A stretch of 64,000 nucleotides of DNA. Origin: Ceratopteris richardii. Taxonomy: Eukaryota > Streptophyta > Polypodiopsida > Polypodiales > Pteridaceae. This document shows, one piece after another, positions 49,875-61,232 of the stretch. The position numbers and the translations under genes are program-made. The stretch lies in the NCBI GenBank assembly GCA_020310875.1, contig CM035423.1, forward strand, positions 136,810,020 through 136,874,019, given 5' to 3'. The notes beneath the pieces are model-generated. The model had not been told where the DNA came from and ran no database searches. It saw only the letters and a program-made list of their open reading frames with translations. The stretch's first letter is position 1, and every line of letters begins with the position of its first letter.

Positions 49875-52726
49875 TGTTAGCACTCTTAGTCCAAGGAAGA
49901 AGTGATTATACGAGACTTTATTTGGTTCAAACCACTCGGAATCGGTCCTACTTGGATTACTTAGAGCCCACAATTATCTCTCAATTCATAATTCCTTTGT
50001 CTATGCACTAGCTCATATGTTTCCTGACAAATGCACCCCAAATGTTCGCTCCTAAACCCGAGAGCAAGAGATGCCCATGTATGCTTGTGCTTGACCAAAA
50101 CCACTCCAACTTTGTCCACTTGACCTACTCCACGTCACTAAATAATACTAAACATACTTCGAGTATTTACCTACTCCCGTGCTCCCACTGACCCACACAC
50201 TCGTTCATACATTCACATATGCACTGCCCTTCACTTTCTCCCTCCCTCGTCTTTCCTTTTCTCACCCACTCCCGGTCACCTTCACTCACTCTCTTACTAA
50301 CCCCTCTTCCCTCTCTCATACACACTTTCTTGCACATGCACACTCACCCACAAGCAATCACACCCCTCCTTCATATACACTTATGCCCACCAATGTGTGA
50401 CATTGGATTCACTTTCCTGATTTTCGGAGTTTATTTCAAGATCTTGGTAATAGTTTCGAATCATCTAAGTCATGATATGAATCAACATAGAGAGTGCATT
50501 TCTGGAACTCTATGTCATTAAGCGAGGGACTTACACATGTAAGGCATTTTTGTTGTTCCTAACAATGGGCCAAAATATATTTCACCTACTCATTCACATT
50601 CGTGGACCCCTTGCTTTCTCTCATTCTCTTTTTCTATCTCTTGCAAACATATTAAAAGAAACAAAAAAACAAAAAAAATCTTCTATATCACCTTGCTACC
50701 CTAGATAAACAAAAATTCACGTTTTTGTGACAAAGGATATGAAACAAATATATCATCGGCGTTATAATTCCTCAGCCAACATCACTAGGGAATGGTTACG
50801 TTGCTCACATGGATATTAATATTCCTTCTCTTTGTTTTGAATTGCAACATGTTCAACTACATACCAGGTGTTGAAGTGCGATGTCATCTGAAATTAACGT
50901 GCTTCTCTTACTTGATGTTTTTATCCTCAATCTCGATCTCTCCACGCACAACTTACGTATTAGTTTTTAGCCTCCGAATGATATCAATTTTTACACACAT
51001 CACAAAAGGGTTACTCTAACAGTCTGGAGGCAAAACTATTATGACAAAGCACCGCACAGTAGGAAACATACGTATCAGGACAGATATGAAAAGAGACGAC
51101 CCCCTACACGATAATGAACTATAATCCTCAGTCGAGCACTTTGCCTTTTCATCCTCTACTTCTCTGCAAGTCATCTGCTTACAAGTCATCTCCTACTATC
51201 ATGTCTTCACACGAAAGACTTCGTAGTTTTACAGATGTATTAGAGCACAGTCAGAGTAGTGTCGTAGGCATTAAATATTCAATTAAGATCAGATGGTAAC
51301 CTCATTCAGCTGCTTGAGTTATTTTCTGTCATCTCCTAAAAGTAAATAGGCCTTCCTCGAACAAAACACACAAAGAACGCATTCTGATAAGACACAAGAT
51401 ATATATAGACCCACTTCAAATATTATAAGGAAGATCTATTTCACGTCAGAAACACCATACTCCTCAAAGCCAACCTGAGGATGCTAGTCCCTTCGAAACA
51501 GCAAGAGAAAGAATGGACTAAGGTGCCGTGAGGACTAAGGTCATCTTAAAGTAGGCTAGATGGAGAGTAGAAGGCGAAGCCCTCGCTGCCAAAGTATATA
51601 AAACGATAAAGACTTGTACCTTAATGACACATTTGGTTGAGAACCGTCTGCAATCTTATCAGATATACATGGATCGATGCCATCCGAGAGTACCCAAATG
51701 GAGTCGTCGTCAAGAAATAAGCATTTCTCTGCAGCGCATCCTTTTTCAGAACATTTCTGCAGCAACAAGCTACGTCCTCCCGAAGAAGTATTCGGGCCTC
51801 CGCGTTAAGATATCTCCGCCCCCTTCCTGTACTTCTCTTCAGCTCAACTATAGGATTCTGACACGGAAGACACAGCGGCCCCTTTTTTTTCTTTCTCAAT
51901 GAAAGCCAAAGGACTCACCATCGACGTGGTGACTACTCTCTGAAGGTCTGGCCATCGACAAATCAAGAAGGGAGAGTTACACGCTCCAAATGAAACAGCA
52001 GTTATAGCGTTTCTCCCTCCCGATACCTGCTGGACAAGATTCCCCCCTTTTTCTGTTTCTCCAGAGCAGTCGGCGGCCCCTTGTCTTCTTGCGTGCCTAC
52101 GTTAGTACTCCTCAAGCAGAGAGATATGAATCCCCCAAAAATCCCTTCCGGTCCCCTTTTTTGGCAGCCTTCTTCGTGCCTTTGCTGCCACCAAATTTGT
52201 GTGGAAAAAACAAAAGAGGTTTCTACTTCCTGCACACAAAACAGAAAGCTGCAAATTTGGTTTTTTATTCTCTGCCAATTAAAACAGCCAGCCTTTGGGA
52301 TAAGAACACAGGAATGGCTGAACACCTCCCCATCTTTGAATTTTTTTCGATGAGGTGTCGAAGATCAATTCCCGGAAATCGATCAAACGATTGTATTTGA
52401 TGTTTGATAAGAAAGCATCCCCTCCCGAAACAAAGCCGCTTCTAAATTCCTCTGCATGTCAGTATTTCCTATGTTCTTAGGAGGCTTCTCCATGCTCAAT
52501 CCCTGCGAAGCAGCTTCTCAGAACCCTTGATGATCAAATATCCTCCAACTTTAAAAGCACAATGGCCTTTTCCAAGTGAAACCTTTTCTCCACATCCCTG
52601 CAATCAATATCTCCGCATGCTTCTTATCAACTATCAAATTCATTCCGCAATGCCTGAAATCAAACAAATTTCCTGCCAAATAAAACCACATTAGAGCATA
52701 AAAATCAACCATTTTCGGAGCTAACA
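49875..52726 (-). repeat. Gypsy-2 5' LTR (2852 bp)
   Basis: Complete LTR with short terminal inverted repeats TGTTAGC..GCTAACA. On the element strand a TATATATA stretch near 51398-51411 may be its TATA box, about 1.3 kb from the LTR start. A minus-strand frame from the flank reads into the first 175 bp of the LTR, which is chance read-through. Confidence 0.92.
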
Positions 52727-53711
52727 AGAGGTTTCTTCTTGTAATCACAAGTGTTTTAGCTATCGGCACCTTAGGAAGCTCATGTGTTCTTTTAGATTGT
52801 GGTGTCTGTGATGCCTTAGCCACACGAGCTCGTTTTGCACCCCTTATAGTCGGTTTGGAACTTGTACCAAATTCCTCCACTAGGATTACACTCTTCCTCT
52901 TCTTTGGCACTGTCGCTACTTTTACATACCTTGCCATTTCAATTGTCGAGATCATAGGCCATAAACACTCCTTCATGTTCAATGCTTGATAGATAAGCAT
53001 TGTGAGAGCCGAACTTCCATTTAAGAACTTTTTGTGGCCCCACTGCTTTTTGGCTTCAAAGATTTGCTCTTGAATGTAGGGTGTCATGTTAACCTGATTC
53101 CCAATTTGTTTGACAACATGATAACAATTGTACTACAACTTTTTGCGGAGCTGTATATCTATGCATGTTTGGGAAACAAAAGTGTTGATGCACCAATCTA
53201 ACTTCCTCTTCAATGTATATTCTATGGATGTCAAAGAAAGTTCTTTTCTTTGCCTCATGGCATTCATCCTTTAGATCCATAAGGCCATCCACTGTCCAGC
53301 CGAATGCTTCTTTAATTAGTTCATGCGTGAACCGGATAGTTTGAGATTCCCCGTTGCGATCTAATACCACAGCTTCTGGGACCAAAGGTCTATCAAGAAC
53401 TGGATGTAAGTTATTCATTACTTGTGTGCATCGTTGAAAATCCGGTTTGTAGATAGGGAGCTTTAAGTAAGCCTCAATTCCATCTCATGCAAGATTCTGA
53501 AATCTTGGGTCATCACTGGGAATTGATGTTCTTGGTCCATGATCCTTATAGTTACAAGAAACAAGTGCTCAGTTGCTGGGTTATCATCTCTGAACCAATG
53601 TCCCCTTGCCTTAACAACAGATTCCAAGGGAAACTCCAATACTTTCGCTTCATGTGTAGCTTCAGAATTAGTTGATGCGTTCTTTGTAGCTTCAGAACTT
53701 GAGGAAGCCAT
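52727..53711 (-). pseudogene. Decayed ORF interrupted by gypsy-2, family unknown
   Basis: Minus-strand frames: MASSSSEATKNASTNSEATH at 53711, a globular part (WFRDDNPATEHLFLVTIRIM), then RFTHELIKEAFGWTVDGLMD near 53310 and EQIFEAKKQWGHKKFLNGSS near 53060, then a basic segment with RGAKRARVAKASQTPQSKR near 52840. It runs to the gypsy-2 5' LTR. It probably belongs with the minus-strand ORF at 36667-38958 on the other side. The 'helix-rich, charged, then basic' layout recalls plant transposon-associated proteins, but no family is certain. A few breaks. Confidence 0.45.
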
Positions 53712-55649
53712 CTGTTATGGAAGTATTCAATGATTAGTATCAAATATGAAGTAAGTTGTAGTGGTGTGTTGATCATTCACTCCATGTGTCACATCCCCAC
53801 TCACAAGTGTGTAAGGAACATAATATCTGGCCTTGGATTACTTTTTTTTTTCTTAAGCCGCAACGAAAACTGAAAACATTAAGGATATAGCCGAAGCAAC
53901 TGGTGCTTATTATTTATGGTACAATGTGATCCTATTCCCCAGGTGGGAAATGTGCTCACTTAGTAGTACAATGATACTTTGGTGCCTCATGCATGGCCTT
54001 GTAATGTGGCCCTAGTATGCTTACTCTAGGTGCATAGAACTCATTATGAGTGCAAGCGGGATGTCCGGTTTGAATCATTAGTGATGCTCTCTCGGACTTT
54101 GGTATCCACATGTTCTTAGTTCTCATGCTTTGAATGTAGTTCTGGAAACTTTTGTTGTTTGCTGAAGATATTTGGTTTTGCTTCACTTCCACTTGCCACG
54201 TGTATCAACTTGCAATAGAAACTCCTTCTTATTTCTGTCGTGGCATCTACTTCATTGGAGTTGTGTGTCTTTTGAAGAGTCGTTTGTGCTGTCAGTGATT
54301 CCATTATACTTTGGTTGTTTGCTCCCTGGTAAGCTTGATAGCTGTTTTGGGTATCCATATTCAATTTCTTGATGGTTGAGCTGCCTTCAATATTTTTTAT
54401 ATCCAGATTTGCACTATGGTTGTGGACCTGTCTATAACTGAAGGTTCAAGTTGGTGCCTTCTTTGAATGGATTCTTTTTTAGTCTCCTTGTATTGAGGCC
54501 GATAGATGTCTAATTGGTCTCATCCTTCTTCTCACAGTTGTCGGTATTGGTGTTAACTTTGTATCTGGTTGTATGATGTTGATTCGTGACAAAAGCTTGT
54601 TCACTAACAAGACTGCGGAAAATTGCCACTTGTTGAGCTCTAACGAATCATCATCAACTATTGAGCTCTTGTGCTACTTGTTAACGTAGTGAGTGAGCTT
54701 AACTAGCTAAAGCTCAACTGCGGAATTCACCACGTTACAAGAACTAAGCTAAAGTGATATTAGAACACCTCTATAATCATCAGTAGCTTAGCAAACTTTC
54801 TGAAACTGAAAACTTTACAACTGTATTTGAACTCACCGAAATTTCACCGGAACTTCACCGAACTGTTACTGGAATATCACCGTAATCTTACCGGAATCAA
54901 TTGCAATTCTGTTTTTAATTACTTCAAATGATTGTAGATGAAGTAAGGAAGTAATACCTGAGCTTCCTTCAGTAAATGAACTCTTTTTGAAGTTTAAGAA
55001 AAAAACTTCACCAGTTCAGGATGCCTTTTTACGGTCAGACTTTGTACTGTGTACTTGTCCCGTTTCACAAAACTCTTTTGATCAACTTATAGTTGAGACT
55101 CCTAGCTTCAAGATGAGCTATCACTCATGAAAAACTTTACACTGTGTTACGAGATCTAACTCTCAAAAGTACCAGAAAATGTTTACTGAGAAAAAACTAT
55201 AACTGTTAACTAACTTTCACAGAAATCACTCAGATTTCTTCACATACGAAGAATGCGCTCAATCTTCCACATGAACATGTGTTTTCTATTAGAGAAGATG
55301 TGTACAAAATAGCTTGGTCTCACTTTGCTCATAGCTATGGAAAACTCTCCTACTCTGAGTAGTTATTCCTTACCATCTCTCTCAGATGAATACCCGACAA
55401 TTCAGGTTCTATTATTCATCTCTACATATGCAATCTCTGGCGTCTTCTATATCACTATCCTCAGTTTCTATATGCGCTATTCTATTCTGGTTCTATGCAC
55501 TCTCTTCCTATCTCTCAGCTCTCTTATATACAATTTTTGATCCGGGTTTCAACAAAATCGTAATTCTGGAAACTTCTACGCTGTATATTACAGATGTGAA
55601 TTTGTCCCTTCACTAAGGCTTTGATTTTCTTGAATGCTTTGTTTTTGCT
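53712..55649. other. Mixed region: unknown frames and probable copia 3' LTR
   Basis: Minus-strand frames at 54364-54116 and 54192-53956 look somewhat protein-like (MNMDTQNSYQAYQGANNQS, WIPKSERASLMIQTGHPAC), but no family is recognised. From about 54550 to 55600 the sequence is probably the 3' LTR of the minus copia whose RNase H is at 55650-55872; a TATATAAGAG on the minus strand near 55525 could be its TATA box. LTR ends cannot be fixed because no second copy is present. Confidence 0.35.
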
Positions 55650-55872
55650 TCTCTTTGTCTTTCTTCATCAGTATGTTTGTCTGTATGTCAAATTTGTGAG
55701 TGATTCTTCAACAGCTCCATGCATGATAGGTATACCTTGATCAATACCCATGCTTTTGAACAAGGTCTACATCCATATCACTTCTTTAGCTGCTTCCACA
55801 AGTCCTTTATATTCTACTTCTGTTGATGATAAAGCCATTGTGTGTTGCTTCTTTGAACACCAGCTTACAAGC
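55650..55872 (-). mobile_element. Copia RNase H fragment
   Basis: On the minus strand: SWCSKKQHTMALSSTEVEYK, then GLVEAAKEVIWM and LFKSMGIDQG, the classic end of copia pol. Its upstream part is cut off at 55873 by the 5' LTR of gypsy-3, which therefore inserted later. Broken. Confidence 0.8.
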
Positions 55873-56856
55873 TGTTAGACGGCCGCCGAACAAGGACAAA
55901 TGTACTAGGACAGGCGTCTTAAATGTAAAAGAACCTTTCGGGAAACGTGCAGGTAACTAAAGATTCGCGCACCCTTGTAAAAAAATCTTCTATATAAGGA
56001 AATGAAAAAAGAGTGGCCGAGAGCCAGTTTTAGGAATTGTAAGCGTACTGTTGAAGTGTGTATGTCATTGGGAAGAGTGAACTCTACTCTGTTCTGTTCT
56101 GTTCTGTCTCCTGCTCCGTCTAGTCGTTTATTCGCACCATAGTGCAGAGTTACAAATTAGTAATCTTGAGTTACGAATATGTTCGGTAACGGTTGAGTGT
56201 GTCTCTGAGTGTTATTAAGTTACAGTGTGTTGGTGTCAGTTTGTATGCTGAACGAGAAGTTGTGAACAGAAGCCCCGAACTGTTCACATGTTCGCATTTT
56301 TTGTAAGTGCCAAGTTCGATGCAGTAGTCTATGTTCACTGTTGATTCCGATCACAGGAAGACTAGCATCTGTAATGGTTGAAGTGCGAGTAGGACATTGT
56401 TAAGTCTGTGACGAGTTGATCATTGTCAGGAAGGTTGTTGCTTGAGGTTGGCATACGATGAGTTGCATAACTTTAGGGTATATATGTGTGTTTGGTATAA
56501 CTGTCTGCTCTGAAGAAGCACGCATTAGATGATCTTCGTTACTGAAGTAGATTATTCTATTAGACACAAGTCACCGGACTACTGCTCAGATCACTATAGC
56601 AGGATTAGTTCGGGAATTCTAAGTCAAATACACTGAACAATCATCAGTTGTTCAGAGTTGCGCGCTGAGCTAAGACGCGAGAAAGTAATTATGATTGTGT
56701 AATGAGTTGGGAAAATAGTACAGGGCCTCTGTCTAACAGACCCCTACCACTCCCAAGGACTCACGTGACTAAGAGGTAACTTAATGTTAGGAATGATTAG
56801 GAACGTTTGAACTTGACAGTGTTCGGAGTCTGAAGTCGGGAGTTTAACGACTAACA
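55873..56856 (+). repeat. Gypsy-3 5' LTR (984 bp)
   Basis: Starts TGTTAGACGGCC and ends GACTAACA, with short inverted ends TGTTAG..CTAACA, directly before a gypsy primer site. It starts inside the copia RNase H fragment. Confidence 0.85.
55991..55997 (+). promoter_or_regulatory. TATA box in gypsy-3 5' LTR
   Basis: TATATAAGG within CTTCTATATAAGGAAATG, about 118 bp into the LTR. Transcription would begin near 56025, giving a short U3 and a long R-U5. Confidence 0.55.
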
Positions 56857-56880
56857 TTTGGCGCCGTCTATGGGAAAGTG
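56857..56880 (+). other. Gypsy-3 primer binding site
   Basis: TTTGGCGCCGTCTATGGGAA abuts the LTR end. TGGCGCCGTCTGTGGGAA-type sites are common in plant gypsy elements. Confidence 0.8.
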
Positions 56881-57032
56881 GCACCCGATTGCCAGTTATC
56901 TATGAGAAAGTGGCATTAGAGTGCTAGCAGTTTGTCAGAATCAAACATCACGTTTATTGTTCGATTGACTGACGGTAGCAACGGAGCCCGATTGTTGCCA
57001 ACTGCTTAGATAATGTTACTGCGCAATGATAC

Positions 57033-58688
57033 ATGCCGGTTACTCGGTCTGGCGGAACGTATCCTAAGAACCATAAGACTGGAACACGTAAAGTGCTAAA
57101 GACAACCCTAGGAGAAGAAGGTATAACACGGTCTGACCCAGTGGTCAAGCAAGTTAAGGACGTTAGAATTAATTCCGGTCATATTCCAGTGGAACGATCA
57201 ACGCCTTTGGTACATTCTGGTGCTACTTCGACCCAACCTATCGAAGATATAGTAATTCCAGAATCTACCAAGACGCCGCTGGAAACCAGTTTAACAATCT
57301 TGGATAAAGATTCAGAGTTATCCACGATCAGAAATACTCTAGGAAAAGAAATCGGTAAAAGTGGAAAAACACTGCATTTTGGCACAATTTCAGTTCATTC
57401 CGGTGATATTCCGGTGATAGAAACACCAACTGTCAGCCAAGGCTTAGCATTTTTTGCGGAATCCTCAGCCCAACCAGCGTGCTTGGAAGAAAGATTTTGG
57501 ATATTGGACATCCAGAAGGAAGGAAACCTGTTCGAAGCAGAGATCCGAAGCATCCTAAGCAAAAACAACACACCGGAAGGCACACCATCCGGCGATACAA
57601 GTTCCGATAGTTCAACCAATCAACCTCAAGATACAGAAGACAGGCCTAATACACTCACAATGAACGGACAACAACAGCAACAACAGTTATGTCAGCCAAG
57701 GCCGCCTCCAACAGGAGTGACATACACGAAATTCGGTGGATTCCCAGGAGATGATCCGGATGCTCACGTACGCACTTTCGAGATCAGTTATGCAGTTCTT
57801 AACCATCCACCGGATCAGGCATATAAGGCCATTGTTTTTCAATCTACACTGGTCAATGAAGCAGCCAGATGGCTTACGGAATATGACATTAATCATTTCG
57901 GTACCTATGACGCAGTACGAGACTCTTTTTTGCAACGATTCAGGCTAAAGAAGAATCCCTCCAAAATCTTTGATTATTTACAGAACAACCGACAGAAAGC
58001 AAATCAGACTGTCCAGGAGTATGCTACACTCTTTAGGACACACTTACGACAGATAGCACAGGCCCACGCTAACTTACCTGATGATGTCATCACTCAGTGG
58101 TTCATCAATGGATTAACCCCACAACTAAAGCAGATCATGATCATAAGATGTGTCGGAGCTATGACGCTGGATGCAGTCATTGCCATGGCTTTGCAACTGG
58201 AATCCAAAGTCGGTGGATTTACAGAAGATCTGGAGTGGTTAAAAACAAACAAAAATACGGCTGAAGATATAACCAGATAAGTATACTGAGTCACATGCAA
58301 AAATTCAGGTCATACTAGTGCCACTTGTGCACTAAATCAAACGTTCTGCGCTATCTACAACACTGCCGGACACACCACCAGAAACTGTGTCTACAATGCC
58401 AGAATACAGGGAACAGCAACAGTCAATGTTGTTATTCAAGAACATGGACAGCCAGCGAATCACTATGTACCTCCGCAACTGAGAAACAATCAACCACAAG
58501 GATATCGGAACTACTGATGACAGAGGAACAACAACTATAATGCAAACCGCTGGCAGAACGGACCACCACCGGAAAATCCCAATTTACCACCACCACGCTG
58601 TCATTTTTGTGGTGAATTCGGACACATTAGAAGATTTTGCAAAGATGCAGCTGACTATGATCAAAGGAAGAAGGAGAGGCAAAACCCA
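57033..58688 (+). CDS. Gypsy-3 gag
   Basis: A 415-aa frame (57033-58280) starts MPVTRSGGTYPKNHKTGTRK. The gag fold runs from about residue 230 (TKFGGFPGDDPDAHVRTFEI, ARWLTEYDINHFGTYDAVRD, QTVQEYATLFRTHLRQIAQA). A CCHC zinc knuckle CHFCGEFGHIRRFCKD lies at about 58600-58650 in the following frame. The first ~200 residues are a Thr/Ser/Glu-rich, probably disordered extension. Fossil element part. Confidence 0.88.
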
Positions 58689-59573
58689 ATGGCCAACATG
58701 GTACAAATCACACCAGTAGAAACACAGACTGCTACAGTCCAGACCCGATCCGGTAAACAACTACAGTCGGCAGCAGAAATATTCGAACCTGGGATACGAG
58801 AACAACATAGGATGTATAATAAGGCTAGTCACTGGACCACAACAGAACCACCAGTGTTTCCAGAACCTATTCCGATGACCCGGGCTTCATCGACAAAGGA
58901 AGGAACACAACAAAAGGAAGCAACAGTGGAGCCATCATCAGCAGTAGACATGACAGCAGATACTTCGGCATTGACAGAGACCTCAAGTTCAAAGGAACAG
59001 GACAACCAATCTCAACAGGCCTGGGAAATTTTATCCAAGGCATCTATCACCCTGCCTCTAGGCCAACTATTGGCATTGGTACCTGGAATTCGACAACAGT
59101 TCCAGCAACAGTTCAGTCCAGTACCTTCTTGTATTCCGGCAACAGCAGTAGTGCAACCGAAACCTGATTCTACGGTTGATCATTCAGTTCCCTTGATTAC
59201 AGTATGGTATAAGAATCATAAAATTACGCAGGTATTGATTGATGGAGGTTCTGGTGTTAACATTGCGACTACAGCCTTATGCAATAGGTTAGGATGGACC
59301 GAAATCGAACCAGTTCAATTTTTTGTCAGAATGGCAGATCAATCTAGAGTCCATCCCGTAGGACTTGTACGAAATGTACGCATTACTTTACAAGGTACGA
59401 CCTTCAAAATGAACTTTGTTATACTAGATCTACTGGAATCCACTTTGGATTACAACCTTCTGCTCGGTCGACCTTGGCTAAAGCATGCGAAGGTAATACA
59501 CGACTGGTCTGCACAAGAGCTCACGTTCAAAGATTCCAACCGTAGATATGTGGTAAAATTAGATGCTATATAG
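58689..59573 (+). CDS. Gypsy-3 protease region
   Basis: A 294-aa frame. The first half is Gln/Thr/Glu-rich. The aspartic protease is near residue 180 (VLIDGGSGVNIATTALCNRL), followed by FVRMADQSRVHPVGLV and a typical LLLGRPWLKHAKVIHDW end. Confidence 0.88.
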   Translation: MANMVQITPVETQTATVQTRSGKQLQSAAEIFEPGIREQHRMYNKASHWTTTEPPVFPEPIPMTRASSTKEGTQQKEATVEPSSAVDMTADTSALTETSSSKEQDNQSQQAWEILSKASITLPLGQLLALVPGIRQQFQQQFSPVPSCIPATAVVQPKPDSTVDHSVPLITVWYKNHKITQVLIDGGSGVNIATTALCNRLGWTEIEPVQFFVRMADQSRVHPVGLVRNVRITLQGTTFKMNFVILDLLESTLDYNLLLGRPWLKHAKVIHDWSAQELTFKDSNRRYVVKLDAI

Positions 59574-59741
59574 CCTTGCGAACTTCATGCCAGACCATAT
59601 TTTGCTGAACCAGTCCACATGTTATATGGACTATCAGATGATGAAGAAGAGGAATTTCTGAAGAATAACGCTAATTTAATGACCTTAGGGACTGTTGATC
59701 TACAGTCCGTGATAGAGGACTAGAGCACTTCAGTTTGTACA

Positions 59742-60866
59742 ATGGTACCGATCACTGAAAAAACTAAGCAGGAAGATACTGTCTCAACACATGACAATGA
59801 ATTACAATTGTTGTTCAAGTCAACAGACGATACAGAGAAACCGCAACAGTTTTATGTCCCCGAAGACCAGTTGACCACGTACAATCTAGGAGACGAAGAT
59901 CATCCACGACCTGTAAAGATAAGGCAAAACTTACCGGAATCATTTAAAGCTGATTTGATTCGACTACTTCGCGAATTCTCAGACGTCTTTGCATGGGATT
60001 ACAAAGATATGAAAGGATTAGATCCGCGCATCTATCAGCACAGAGTCATGTTGAAGCCTGAAGCTAAACCGAATAAGCAACCCAGCTACCGGATGAATCC
60101 CAATTATGCATCACAGGTAAAAGCCGAACTTGATAGATTATTAAAGGTCGGATTCATCGTACCAGTAGAACATGCTGAATGGATCTCACCAATTGTGATT
60201 GTGCCAAAGAAAAATAAGCAACTGCGAATCTGTGTAGACTACCGGAAATTAAATGCAGCAACCATACCAGATCCTTTCCCGATCCCCTTTCTGGATACCA
60301 TCCTTGTTAGGGTAGCAGGTCACGAAATGTATTCATTCTTAGACGGATACAGTGGTTACAATCAGGTTAGAATGGCTGAAGAGGATATACCAAAAACTGC
60401 CTTCATTACCAATTGGGGTGTCTTTGCTTGTACGGTAATGTGGTTTGGATTAAGAAATGCACCAAGCACCTTTCAGCGATGTATGCAGGAGATTTTCTCT
60501 CCTTATCTCACTTCGTTTATGCAAGTATATCTCGATGACTTCTCGATTTTTGGGAAGATGATGGCCCATTTGCTTCATCTACGATGCTGTTTTCAAAAGT
60601 GCCGAGAGTATAAACTCTGCCTTAACCCAAGCAAATCTGTGTTTGCCGTTTCATGTGGCAAACTACTTGGTCATATTGTATCTGCCCAAGGTATCCGAGT
60701 AGACCCAGATAAGATTTCGGCAATTTTAGAAGCCCGAGTACCCGCTACTCCAAAAGAAGTAATGCGTCATGGGTCAAGTACGGTGGCATGGCAGACACTT
60801 ACGGTGGCTTGCTCATCTGGCTGTACCACTGAACAGACTAATCACCAAAACTCCCCGACAGTTTGA
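59742..60866 (+). CDS. Gypsy-3 reverse transcriptase
   Basis: A 374-aa frame with FSDVFAWDYKDMKGLDPRI, LRICVDYRKLNAATIPDPFP, FLDGYSGYNQVRMAEED, a NAPSTFQRCMQEIF motif and YLDDFSIFG near 60530, then LGHIVSAQGIRVDPDKI. All RT blocks are in order. Confidence 0.92.
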   Translation: MVPITEKTKQEDTVSTHDNELQLLFKSTDDTEKPQQFYVPEDQLTTYNLGDEDHPRPVKIRQNLPESFKADLIRLLREFSDVFAWDYKDMKGLDPRIYQHRVMLKPEAKPNKQPSYRMNPNYASQVKAELDRLLKVGFIVPVEHAEWISPIVIVPKKNKQLRICVDYRKLNAATIPDPFPIPFLDTILVRVAGHEMYSFLDGYSGYNQVRMAEEDIPKTAFITNWGVFACTVMWFGLRNAPSTFQRCMQEIFSPYLTSFMQVYLDDFSIFGKMMAHLLHLRCCFQKCREYKLCLNPSKSVFAVSCGKLLGHIVSAQGIRVDPDKISAILEARVPATPKEVMRHGSSTVAWQTLTVACSSGCTTEQTNHQNSPTV

Positions 60867-61232
60867 ATGGACTCAAGAATGCCAAACCACATTTGATCGA
60901 CTCAAGTATTTATTGACGCAGGCACCAATCTTACAACCACCGGACTGGGACAATCCGTTCCATTTTTTGTCGACGCTTCAGATATTGCAATCGGCAGTAT
61001 TCTGATGCAGCAAACACATAAGTGGTTTCGCCTTGTCTATTATGCCAGCAGAAGGCTTGCACCTGCAAAAAAGAACTATTCTACCACCGAAAGAGAATGT
61101 ATAGGATTAATTTACTCCATCAAAAAGTTCAAACATTATCTACTAGGCCGGAAATTCACCTTTCATGTGGATCATGTTGCTCTCGTCTATCTAGTAAGAT
61201 AGCAACATTTAGGCGGATGTTTAGCACGATGG
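60769..61232 (+). pseudogene. Gypsy-3 RNase H remnant
   Basis: FEWTQECQTTFDRLKYLLTQ and APILQPPDWDNPFHF (about 60860-60960) are the RT-RNase H link. YYASRRLAPAKKNYSTTERE and FTFHVDHVALVYL (about 61035-61190) are RNase H. Broken. Confidence 0.85.

Larger units (their letters stand above)
39001..52726 (-). mobile_element. Gypsy-2: young, nearly whole Ty3/gypsy element with 2.8-kb LTRs
   Basis: Minus-strand element. The 5' LTR is 49875-52726 and the 3' LTR 39001-41769. Internal parts in order: primer site, gag with zinc knuckles, protease, RT, RNase H, integrase, a small extra ORF, a noncoding region, and a polypurine tract. It looks almost whole, with about three breaks in the coding part. The shared 2769 bp of the LTRs align without any net length change and differ at about two dozen sites by eye (near 0.9 percent), so insertion was recent. 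The last ~83 bp of the 3' LTR and the expected target duplication are absent at 39001. Confidence 0.9.

Noticed and set aside
52551-53087. 178-codon minus-strand frame as one protein
   Set aside because: It runs from the interrupted flank ORF across the LTR boundary at 52726; the last part is LTR sequence.
53956-54364. Two overlapping minus-strand frames as a host gene
   Set aside because: Somewhat protein-like, but no family, no splice partners and no promoter recognised; kept only as part of the unknown region.
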